Positions 1 to 7,888 of a stretch of 64,000 nt of DNA are shown in pieces (the stretch's first letter is position 1; every line of letters starts with the position of its first letter). The notes below the pieces were generated by a model that saw only the letters and a list, made by a program, of their open reading frames with translations, had not been told where the DNA came from and searched no databases. Made by a program: the position numbers and the translations under genes. The stretch is from Mucilaginibacter lappiensis (lineage in GTDB: Bacteria; Bacteroidota; Bacteroidia; Sphingobacteriales; Sphingobacteriaceae): contig NZ_FTMG01000001.1 of assembly GCF_900155965.1 (NCBI RefSeq), forward strand, positions 620,001-684,000, read 5' to 3'.

Positions 1-256
1 TTCATAAAATGTAATTTATACAGTTTTAAGTTTAAATATTATGGTATTCACAAAATACTCTCATAATAAGCTTTAACTGAATTAGCTCTTCTTAGGCTTT
101 CTTTATTATATCCCACCTTGGCCGGAGTTCCACATCTATATCATGTAATCTGCTTATTTATTTTGGAATATGCACGAAAAACGGTTCGATCAGTTTACCT
201 GAATCATCTCAGTTATCTGATATTTTTTAAACACAGATATTGCTCAATATATCTTT

Positions 257-1150
257 TTAATAAGGCTTCGTAGCTGGTGATATGAACTGATTTGTATGCG
301 CTCCGAATACGCTTATATCAGCACAAAATAAAGAACCGCTCAATGGATATTGTTTTAGTTGTTCATCGCTCAGATCAGCTCTGGCAGTAGTGATAAATAA
401 CTGATTCATACCGTTTCCTCCAAATGCGCAGTTGGTAACATTTGGTGCGTCAACATTTACGCGGCCAATCAAATTGCCAGTACCGGGATCATAGCGATTT
501 ACGCAACCGCCGCCCCAGATGGCTACCCACAACATTCCTTCTTTGTCTATACACATCCCATCTGGGGTATGATCAGGCTCTCTTATTTGAATAATAACCC
601 GCTCATTAAAAATATCACCTGAAGTCAGATCAAAATCATAGGCTTTGATATTATAATCAGATGAATCTATATAATACATGGTCCGGTTATCAGCCGACCA
701 GCAGATCCCATTTGATATACTGATATTATCCAGCATTTTTTTTATCCCGCCATCAAATCTGTATAACGCACCTTCATGTAGTTTTGCATCTACATGCATG
801 GTCCCAATCCACAACCTGCCAACCACATCACATTTGCCATCATTAGAGCGATTATTTGGCTTATCTTGCTCAATCGTTACTAATTCTCTCAATTTCCCCG
901 TTTCAAAGTCCAGTTCTTCAATTGAACCCTGCAATGCGACTATCAATTTACCGTTAGTGGCTGGCACAACTGTCCCTACCCTTTTACCAACATACTTTTC
1001 CTTTATTTCTTTTGTTACCGGATTAATACACCCTACTTTTCGTCCTTCAATATCCACATACAGAAACATCTTCCAGTCTTCGTGCCAATATGCACCTTCG
1101 CCTAGAATCAAATCAGTTTTATAGAGTATTTCTGCGTTCCAAATTTGCAT
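257..1150 (-). CDS. SMP-30/gluconolactonase/LRE family lactonase
   Basis: Probable sugar lactonase (regucalcin-like six-bladed propeller) that opens an aldonolactone to the sugar acid in the cytoplasm; no signal peptide is visible. The expected metal ligands of the family can be placed at Glu18 (LGEGAYW), Asn147 (ISNG) and Asp197 (TPDG), with a substrate-side Asn at about 103. The length of 297 residues is normal. It is the last gene of a minus-strand operon and begins 37 bases after the SDR dehydrogenase stop. With that dehydrogenase, the enolase-superfamily dehydratase and the RraA aldolase it forms a non-phosphorylative sugar oxidation set. The actual sugar is unknown. Confidence 0.85.
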   Translation of the reverse strand: MQIWNAEILYKTDLILGEGAYWHEDWKMFLYVDIEGRKVGCINPVTKEIKEKYVGKRVGTVVPATNGKLIVALQGSIEELDFETGKLRELVTIEQDKPNNRSNDGKCDVVGRLWIGTMHVDAKLHEGALYRFDGGIKKMLDNISISNGICWSADNRTMYYIDSSDYNIKAYDFDLTSGDIFNERVIIQIREPDHTPDGMCIDKEGMLWVAIWGGGCVNRYDPGTGNLIGRVNVDAPNVTNCAFGGNGMNQLFITTARADLSDEQLKQYPLSGSLFCADISVFGAHTNQFISPATKPY

Positions 1151-1187
1151 AAATAAATTATTAGGTAGATAATCTGTTACTTCTTTT

Positions 1188-1967
1188 TTAGATACTATTT
1201 TCCTGCATCAGGGCACTTCTACCTCCATCTATCAGGTAAGTGGTACCCGAAGCAAAAGCAGCATAACTGCTTGCAAGAAAAACGCACCAGGCACCTATCT
1301 CATCGGTAGTGCCTAATTTTTTAACCGGGTGCATATTTACCGTCCGTGTTCTTTCTTTTTGAGGATCTGGGAATGAGTTAAACCATTCCTGATTGCCTGG
1401 GGTATCAATGAAACCGGGAGCCAGGCCCACTGTTCTTATTTCAGGGCTCCATTCAATAGCCATACTTCTCACCAGGCCTGTCAAAGCTGTTTTAGCCACG
1501 TTATATGGGAAACAGCCAGGAATGGAACTGTACGCATGATTGGAAGTCATGATAATAATAACCCCATTATTTTTTTGGAGATAAGGTTTACATAGTTTTG
1601 CCAATCGCCAATGAGATGCCAGGTTCAGATCGATGTTTTGAGTCCAGTGTTCATCATCACAATCTTCAAGACCTTCAAAAATATTGCCCCCTGCATTGGA
1701 TATTAAAATATCTATTTGACCAAATTTTTCAATCGTATCCTGAACAAGTTTTTGCAGCTCCTCTTTTTTGGTAACATCACATATACTATACTGTGCCTGA
1801 CCTCCTTGATTTTCTACTTCATTTATAAACTCACTACCGTTATTTTCCAAACCGCAGCCCGAAATGTTTGCGCCTGCCTTTGCGAGCATTTTGGCTACAC
1901 CTAATCCTATGCCCGATGAAGCCCCGGTTATCAGTACTGTTTTCCCGCTAAGATCAATTTGAAACAT
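1188..1967 (-). CDS. SDR family NAD(P)-dependent oxidoreductase
   Basis: Classical short-chain dehydrogenase of 259 residues, cytoplasmic. The cofactor motif TGASSGIG spans residues 14-21, the NAG motif is at 91-93, and the catalytic set is Ser142, Tyr155 and Lys159 (YNVAK). The C-terminal segment keeps the SDR substrate loop and the usual YLIDGG ending. It starts 14 bases after the dehydratase stop, so it is co-transcribed. In this operon its likely job is to oxidise an aldose to the lactone that the neighbouring SMP-30 protein opens. That role is inferred from gene order; the fold and enzyme class are secure. Confidence 0.88.
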   Translation of the reverse strand: MFQIDLSGKTVLITGASSGIGLGVAKMLAKAGANISGCGLENNGSEFINEVENQGGQAQYSICDVTKKEELQKLVQDTIEKFGQIDILISNAGGNIFEGLEDCDDEHWTQNIDLNLASHWRLAKLCKPYLQKNNGVIIIMTSNHAYSSIPGCFPYNVAKTALTGLVRSMAIEWSPEIRTVGLAPGFIDTPGNQEWFNSFPDPQKERTRTVNMHPVKKLGTTDEIGAWCVFLASSYAAFASGTTYLIDGGRSALMQENSI

Positions 1968-1981
1968 ATGATATACTTTTA

Positions 1982-3148
1982 TTATACATAAAAACCAGGT
2001 CTCGGAACTGTCACTCCCGGATGTTTCTCCATCTCCTCTTCTATCAAATCCACACCCAAACCCGGGCGATCGCTTAAATGCAGGTGCCCGTTTCTGATCA
2101 TATCTTTAATAGGATGAGTAATCACAGTATCTCTCCATGCCACATCATTGAACATAAATTCCTGCCTGAAAAAATTGGGTACCGATGCACATACATGAGC
2201 AGAAGCCAATGTTGATAAAGGTCCGTTAGGATTATGAGGTGCCAATAAAACATTATAGGTTTCCATCATGGTAGCCATACGTTTCATTTCTGAGGGGCCA
2301 CCACAACGGGTAATATCCGGCATCATGATATCACAAATATTTTTTTCTAATACCGGGCGGATACCATAGCGCGTATAATGTCGTTCACCAACACATATAG
2401 ATACATTAGATGGGATACGCTCACGCATAGCCCTTAAGGTGTCGGCACTTTCAGGTCCGGCGGGTTCTTCGTACCAGGTAATATCAAGTTCAGATAATCG
2501 TTGAGCCATTTTTACCGCAACCCGGTAATTAAGCATGGCATGGGTCTCAATCATGATATCAAAATCCGGACCTACCGCATCTCTAACGGCTTTACTAACA
2601 TTAAATGCCAGATCTTGCTGAGCTGAGGTAAGGGTTAGATTGCTTGACAAGTCTTCGCCGTATAAATAATTTGTATGGGCAAAGGGATCAAATTTTAAAC
2701 CGGTAAACCCGGCTTCCTTTACTTTTTTTGCCTGCGTGGCATAATCATCAGCATTATGTCCGCCACCGGTAAACCAATAATTGGCATATAATAAAATCTC
2801 CTTACGGAATGCCCCGCCCAGTAACTCGTAACAAGGGGTATTGAGTACTTTACCTTTTAAATCAAGCAAGGCCATATCAATACCACTAATAGCGCACATG
2901 CTGGCTCCGTAAGGTCCAATCCAATTCAGGTCACGATATAATTTTGTCCATATAAAATCTGTCTTCATAGGGTCCAGTCCTATAATACGCTCTCCTACAT
3001 GTTTTGCGGCATTGTAAACAATAGGGCTGCCAGGCCAGTTGGTGGCCTCGCCAACCCCAGTATGCCCGGTATCTGTATATATTTTCAGTAGTGTCCAGTT
3101 GTATTTAACTCCTTCAACCAGCCATACTTTTACATCTGTAATTTTCAT
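1982..3148 (-). CDS. enolase-superfamily sugar-acid dehydratase (mandelate racemase/muconate lactonizing type)
   Basis: Predicted sugar-acid dehydratase that removes water from an aldonate to give a 2-keto-3-deoxy acid, using Mg2+. Visible landmarks in the 388-residue protein are Lys152 (LKFDP), metal-ligand candidates at Glu201, Glu227 (YEEP) and Glu255 (GERHY), Asp278, and the barrel-end His305 (APHNPNGP). The APHNPxGP block resembles galactonate/mannonate dehydratases. The first metal position reads Glu-Thr-His rather than the more usual Asp-x-Asn/His, so it may belong to a less studied subgroup. It lies 36 bases downstream of the GH2 gene and 14 bases upstream of the SDR gene. Substrate is not assignable from sequence alone. 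Confidence 0.82.
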   Translation of the reverse strand: MKITDVKVWLVEGVKYNWTLLKIYTDTGHTGVGEATNWPGSPIVYNAAKHVGERIIGLDPMKTDFIWTKLYRDLNWIGPYGASMCAISGIDMALLDLKGKVLNTPCYELLGGAFRKEILLYANYWFTGGGHNADDYATQAKKVKEAGFTGLKFDPFAHTNYLYGEDLSSNLTLTSAQQDLAFNVSKAVRDAVGPDFDIMIETHAMLNYRVAVKMAQRLSELDITWYEEPAGPESADTLRAMRERIPSNVSICVGERHYTRYGIRPVLEKNICDIMMPDITRCGGPSEMKRMATMMETYNVLLAPHNPNGPLSTLASAHVCASVPNFFRQEFMFNDVAWRDTVITHPIKDMIRNGHLHLSDRPGLGVDLIEEEMEKHPGVTVPRPGFYV

Positions 3149-3184
3149 ATTTTTTTAGTAACAGTTGCTTGTGGTTTTCGCAAC

Positions 3185-6103
3185 TTATTTCAATATAAGC
3201 ACTAGTCTCCCCTTTAAAATATTATCTTTTATTTTAATTCTCCCGGCTGAGTGCGGAGAACCATAAAATGGTTCTGACCCGTTATTACAATAATCAGCTA
3301 TCAGCCAGTTTATATGCTCGTCCTGTAACCAGGTCCGGGAGGCTTGAGTTGCATCAGAAAGTACATTAACCAGGTCTCCCTCATTATTCTGTAATGACGC
3401 ATTTTGAATATATCGCTTGGTAGAACGAAAATCATTACTTCCTAAATCATTTGCATCATCTTTCCAATCTCCTTTTTGTACAATGCCCCAGTCCTCCACC
3501 GCCTTCAAATGCTTTGCATTAAGCATGGCTGTACCTATTGCCCGGGCTACATCATTTGCGGGATAAACAGTAAATTCCGCTTTTCGTTTCCAACTGAGCT
3601 GATCAAATGATTTTGGTAACTGTAACATCAATCCATACTGGTAAGGAGATATATCAGCCTTATTATATTGTACCTCGTATTCGGTTATCAATTTTCCATC
3701 ATTTGAAAATAAATAGGTTTGTTTGCCTTTACAATCAGAGTAAGTAATATCCATAGAGAATTCCAATCCAGAATCAATCTTTTGCACTACAATATTACGG
3801 GCAAATAAAGTATATAAAGGATAATTTTTGAGCGGATAAATACTATTCTGATATGTTTCACCCGCTACATTGGGTTTCCCGCCATCCTCTTTATTCATGG
3901 GTACCATGCTAAATACCGGACCTTGTTTTAATATCTCCATCTCACCTTTTCGTGCCGAGGTAATGATACCTGTATTTTTACTGATGATATATTGTACACC
4001 ACCTTGTTTTACCATATAAGCGGCATCATTTTCCGTATAAGATATTGCCGTATTTTGACTAGTTGGTACAGTCTGATCAACTGCCATTTCATATTTTTCT
4101 TCATCGGCAATAAAGCCCCTTGGGTCTTTAAAGCTTATTTCCAGTGTTTTTACATTATCTGCAGGAATCCTGATAACTCCAGTGCTGCGTGGGGCAATAT
4201 CTGCTTTAATTAATTGTGGAACATCGTTTAAAACAGCAGTGATGGTTACTTCTTTTAATGATGTAAAATCGTAGCGGTTCTCTACGGTTAATTCAATATA
4301 CTTTTTACCTGTTGATGGCCAGATGATCTGCTTTACTTTTATAGGCGAATAGGCCTTCTTCATACCAAAATACTCTGGTTTTGGTCGGCGCCACCCATCT
4401 ATGGGTCCCCAGGGGCCATAACCTATAATCCTCCCATCAGGCATATGGAAGGTATCATCAATACCACTCCATATAGCGCCCCCAAGGCACCCTTTATGAT
4501 AATACATGGAATCATACATCGTTTCCAAGGGCTTTCCGTAACTGCTTCGAACACCCGGGTCAGTTAATAATTCACGCCGGTTATAACAGGAAATATGTGC
4601 GTATTCACCAAAAAGAACCGGACGTTTCATGGTATCACTTGCAGCGGGCCCGTTGATACCAGGATAATGATATACAGCGATATCGGCTTTACTATGGGCA
4701 TTATTATAACCACCCCAACATTGGTCATGAAAAGTTGTCGGACGCGAAGGATCGAGCATTTTAACAACTGCTAATACCTTTTCCCACAAAGGGCTCCACA
4801 CCGACTCGTTTCCGAGTGACCAGATAATGATGGATGGATGGTTACGACCCGCCAATACATTTTCGACATCGGCATTAACCATGTAAGGCAAAAACCGTTC
4901 ATCCTTATAATCCCATTTTTTCCAGATGGGTGATGCGCCATGATTTATCCAGCAAAGAGAGGCTTCACTTTCTACAAACAAACCTAATTCATCACAGGCA
5001 TTTAAAAATTCTTCGGAGGGTGGGTAATGCGATGTCCGGATGTAATTACAATTGGCGGCACGAAATAGTTCAGCATCCTTACGGTCCAATTCCGGACTAA
5101 TACTTCGGCCTGTTAACGGATATATGGAATGTCGGTTTACGCCGTGTAATTTTATAACCTTTCCATTCACCAGCAATTGATTACCTTTTATATTAATTTG
5201 CCTGAATCCCAGATTTTGACTTACTGTTTCAACGGCCTTGCCATTAACTAATAAGGTACTTTTTAAATGATAAAGGTATGGATGCTCGGGATTCCATTGC
5301 TCTGGCTGGTTTACAGCGATACTGGTTTGTGAGTTGATGGTACCATTAGGTGCGATATTTTCTTTCAATGCTGACAGCTTTTGAAAGATCACCTTACCCT
5401 TTACATCCATTAAAACATATTGCAGCTGGGCAGATGTTGATTGTAAAGCATCATTGGCTATGCTGGATTGTATTTTTAATGTGGCATTTTTAAACTGCGC
5501 GTCAAAAGCTGTTGTGCTTATAACAGACGCGATATTTGTTGAGGGTACCGCAAACAAAACTACTTTACGTAACAAACCGCCAACGGTGTGTACAGCATAT
5601 TGAGAAGTACATGCCAACCTATCACTAATCGTTAACGCCTGCACCTCTACCTGTAATAAATTCTCATTAAGGTTAAGGGCCTTGGTAATATCCATCTCAA
5701 ACGGAACAAAGCTACCTTCATGCTCACCTACTTTTATATTGTTCACCCTTACAACCGCGTGAGAACTTACACCATCAAAACGTATTTTTATCTGCCGGCC
5801 TTTCCAATCAGCCGGAATGTTCAACTTTAAGCTATATACAGCGGTTTCACCTTCATTTACGGTAAATCCCTGCATTTCCCACTCGCCAGGTACGTTTATG
5901 TTATGCTTTGCTACATGGCCCAGCACCTGAAAATCCCATTTACCATTTAATAAAATTTGCGCTTGTTGAGTCCCTGTTGTGCTTGCAGGTAATGGTGAGA
6001 TCCTGGGAATTTCAAATCCATTGATTGTGTTTTGGCCAAAGCAGTAAACAGGGAAAAAAAAGACCCAAAATAGCCAGTAAAGTCGATTACTATAGGATGC
6101 CAT
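3185..6103 (-). CDS. glycoside hydrolase family 2 protein (beta-galactosidase-like), secreted
   Basis: Large GH2 exo-glycosidase: jelly-roll domain (about 45-190), Ig-like domain (about 195-305), TIM barrel (about 310-580) and long C-terminal beta domains. Counting from the Met at 6103, the acid/base is Glu433 (LGNES) and the nucleophile Glu500 (FGEYA). I chose the ATG at 6103 because an AAAGGAGG ribosome site lies about 12 bases upstream and a hydrophobic signal peptide ending near CFGQ follows directly; an upstream in-frame ATG at 6127 is possible. The gene overlaps the 3' end of the aldolase gene by 14 bases, suggesting translational coupling. It probably releases, outside the cytoplasm, the sugar oxidised by the rest of the operon. 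Confidence 0.88.
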   Translation of the reverse strand: MASYSNRLYWLFWVFFFPVYCFGQNTINGFEIPRISPLPASTTGTQQAQILLNGKWDFQVLGHVAKHNINVPGEWEMQGFTVNEGETAVYSLKLNIPADWKGRQIKIRFDGVSSHAVVRVNNIKVGEHEGSFVPFEMDITKALNLNENLLQVEVQALTISDRLACTSQYAVHTVGGLLRKVVLFAVPSTNIASVISTTAFDAQFKNATLKIQSSIANDALQSTSAQLQYVLMDVKGKVIFQKLSALKENIAPNGTINSQTSIAVNQPEQWNPEHPYLYHLKSTLLVNGKAVETVSQNLGFRQINIKGNQLLVNGKVIKLHGVNRHSIYPLTGRSISPELDRKDAELFRAANCNYIRTSHYPPSEEFLNACDELGLFVESEASLCWINHGASPIWKKWDYKDERFLPYMVNADVENVLAGRNHPSIIIWSLGNESVWSPLWEKVLAVVKMLDPSRPTTFHDQCWGGYNNAHSKADIAVYHYPGINGPAASDTMKRPVLFGEYAHISCYNRRELLTDPGVRSSYGKPLETMYDSMYYHKGCLGGAIWSGIDDTFHMPDGRIIGYGPWGPIDGWRRPKPEYFGMKKAYSPIKVKQIIWPSTGKKYIELTVENRYDFTSLKEVTITAVLNDVPQLIKADIAPRSTGVIRIPADNVKTLEISFKDPRGFIADEEKYEMAVDQTVPTSQNTAISYTENDAAYMVKQGGVQYIISKNTGIITSARKGEMEILKQGPVFSMVPMNKEDGGKPNVAGETYQNSIYPLKNYPLYTLFARNIVVQKIDSGLEFSMDITYSDCKGKQTYLFSNDGKLITEYEVQYNKADISPYQYGLMLQLPKSFDQLSWKRKAEFTVYPANDVARAIGTAMLNAKHLKAVEDWGIVQKGDWKDDANDLGSNDFRSTKRYIQNASLQNNEGDLVNVLSDATQASRTWLQDEHINWLIADYCNNGSEPFYGSPHSAGRIKIKDNILKGRLVLILK

Positions 6104-6797
6104 ATTTTTCAAATGCCTCCTTTGCACTCATACCTTCTTCAATTTTTTTTCGCACCATTTTTTCGCCCCTGGCTTTTTCAATGGCCAATTTGAATACCAC
6201 TTGTTCAATTTCCCTGGGTACAATACAAACGCCATCTATATCACCCAAAACAACATCGCCAGAATTTATTTTAACCCCATTGATTTTAATTGGCACACGA
6301 AAATCAATCACCTTTCCGCGAGTCGCCTGATCCTGTGCATAATTACCGTAAGAAAAAGTTGGAAAGTTCAGCTCTAATATCTCTTTGCTATCTCTTGAAT
6401 AACCATCCACTATCGCCCCCGCAGCCCCCAACTTAATAGCCCTTGTACTCATTAACTCGCCCCACAAAGCATAAGTTGGCGAAGCTCCGCCACAGATATA
6501 CACTTCATTCTTTTTTAAATCATCCAAAGCTTCCAGCATCAGGCCAAAAGGTTTATTTAGTATAGGATTATGTTCGCTTTTTTCAGAAACCACATCAGCT
6601 TCCAATACCGTCATTGCCCTTCCTACAATATACATATCTTGCCTTAATGGCTTGATTTGAGGAGGTAAAAACTGGTGAAGAAAGCCCATCTTATCCATAA
6701 TATCACCCACTACAGCTGTATAAATTTCTGCACGTATGAGTTGAAAAAGTTCATCATCGCCAGACCATAGTATTTCCGAGTTATTGTTATTTGTCAT
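6090..6797 (-). CDS. RraA family aldolase/decarboxylase-like protein (cytoplasmic)
   Basis: RraA/HMG-aldolase fold protein of 235 residues without a signal peptide. The family signature is present as GAIVDGYSRD, giving the substrate-binding Arg and metal-binding Asp, after a GGASPTYALWGEL segment. Relatives cleave 4-hydroxy-2-oxo acids to pyruvate plus an aldehyde or decarboxylate oxaloacetate, so here it probably splits the 2-keto-3-deoxy acid made by the dehydratase. It is the first gene of the operon, divergent from the AraC regulator with a 172-base shared intergenic space. A second, exported RraA homologue lies at 35811-36734. Confidence 0.85.
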   Translation of the reverse strand: MTNNNNSEILWSGDDELFQLIRAEIYTAVVGDIMDKMGFLHQFLPPQIKPLRQDMYIVGRAMTVLEADVVSEKSEHNPILNKPFGLMLEALDDLKKNEVYICGGASPTYALWGELMSTRAIKLGAAGAIVDGYSRDSKEILELNFPTFSYGNYAQDQATRGKVIDFRVPIKINGVKINSGDVVLGDIDGVCIVPREIEQVVFKLAIEKARGEKMVRKKIEEGMSAKEAFEKYGIL

Positions 6798-6872
6798 GTA
6801 TTATTGGGTACGCTAAGTATCTTGATTTATTGAGGATAAATATAGACCGCATACCAATCAACTTACAAAAAG

Positions 6873-6904
6873 CTATTTAGCCATTTAATAAACTATTTTA
6901 CCAT
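6873..6904 (+). promoter_or_regulatory. direct repeat, candidate AraC-type operator
   Basis: Two copies of CTATTTwRCCAT lie at 6873-6884 and 6893-6904, matching at 10 of 12 positions with a 20-base period, which places them on the same face of the helix. They are in the divergent promoter region between the sugar-acid operon and the AraC-family gene. Direct half-sites about two turns apart are typical of AraC-family binding. Binding itself is inferred. Confidence 0.4.
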
Positions 6905-6969
6905 AATTCAATTTACAATTATAAAAAACAGTTAATTTAGTTTTATTTTGAACACTTATACATCTTTAA

Positions 6970-7869
6970 ATGAAACCTCAGTTAATAGATATTAATTTAC
7001 CTGGCAGTAAGACCATTCAAATAAAGAAATTAGACACCGCTTACCTTACATCACCGTTACATTTTCATCAGCTTTGTGAATTGGTGTGGGTGGAAAAAAG
7101 TTTTGGGAAGCGTATTGTTGGCGACCATATAGACAATTTTGAAGCTGGTGACTTGGTATTAATGGGCCCTAATTTGCCCCATATATGGAAAAACGACGAA
7201 GCATTTCAGCATGAAATAAAAGAAGGGAATGTTAAATCAACGGTTATTTATTTCCCCCCAGATTTTTTGTTGAATTTAACAGATGAGCAAAATATTTTAG
7301 CTCCCACAGCAGAGCTCATCAAAAGATCAGCCAGAGGTTTAAGGTTTTATGGAGAGACCAGCAAAAAAGTAACAAAGATACTTGCAGGGATGTCAGAAAA
7401 TAATGGGTTTAAAAAGATCATTTATTTTTTGCAAACCATGGAAATTTTGTCAACCTCACAGGAGTATAAGTATTTGGCGAGCCTCTCTTTTAAAAATCAG
7501 TATGATGAAAAAGACACCAAACGAATAAACGATGTATACCAGTTTTTAATGCACAACTTTCACCGTAACGTAGAGCTTAAAGAGGTAGCAGATTTATGCA
7601 ACATGACAACCAATTCATTTTGTCGTTTTTTTAAAAACCGAACCCAAAAATCGTTTACACAGTTCCTGAATGAATTGCGAATAGGTCATGCCTGCAAATT
7701 AATCCAGGATGAAAGTTATTCCATATCAGATGTATGTTATCAAAGTGGATATAATAACCTCCCCAACTTTAACAAGTTTTTCAAATCAATTACGGGCTTT
7801 ACCCCATCACAATACCGAAAGAAATCAAAATTCGCAGATTCTCCTGTAGGTTCTTCACCCTTGTTATAA
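6970..7869 (+). CDS. AraC family transcriptional regulator
   Basis: Transcription factor of 299 residues with an N-terminal cupin-like sensing domain (about 1-170; FHQLCELVW and LMGPNLPHIWKN are typical) and a C-terminal double helix-turn-helix (about 190-285), ending in the conserved GYNNLPNFNKFFKSITGFTPSQYR block of the family in shortened form GFTPSQYRKK. It is divergent from the RraA-GH2-dehydratase-SDR-lactonase operon and convergent with the alpha-galactosidase gene, whose stop is 19 bases from its own. The sugar-acid operon is therefore the obvious target, probably activated when a sugar binds the cupin domain. Confidence 0.92.
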   Translation: MKPQLIDINLPGSKTIQIKKLDTAYLTSPLHFHQLCELVWVEKSFGKRIVGDHIDNFEAGDLVLMGPNLPHIWKNDEAFQHEIKEGNVKSTVIYFPPDFLLNLTDEQNILAPTAELIKRSARGLRFYGETSKKVTKILAGMSENNGFKKIIYFLQTMEILSTSQEYKYLASLSFKNQYDEKDTKRINDVYQFLMHNFHRNVELKEVADLCNMTTNSFCRFFKNRTQKSFTQFLNELRIGHACKLIQDESYSISDVCYQSGYNNLPNFNKFFKSITGFTPSQYRKKSKFADSPVGSSPLL

Positions 7870-7888
7870 GGGCCACCGATCTTGTCTT

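Noticed and set aside
1..256. Possible gene end at the left edge of the window
   Set aside because: Both strands have frequent stops and no recognisable protein segment; I see only AT-rich intergenic DNA.
678..1124. Open frame of 148 codons on the plus strand opposite the SMP-30 gene
   Set aside because: It is the antisense shadow of a well-supported lactonase gene, has no start context and no recognisable motif.
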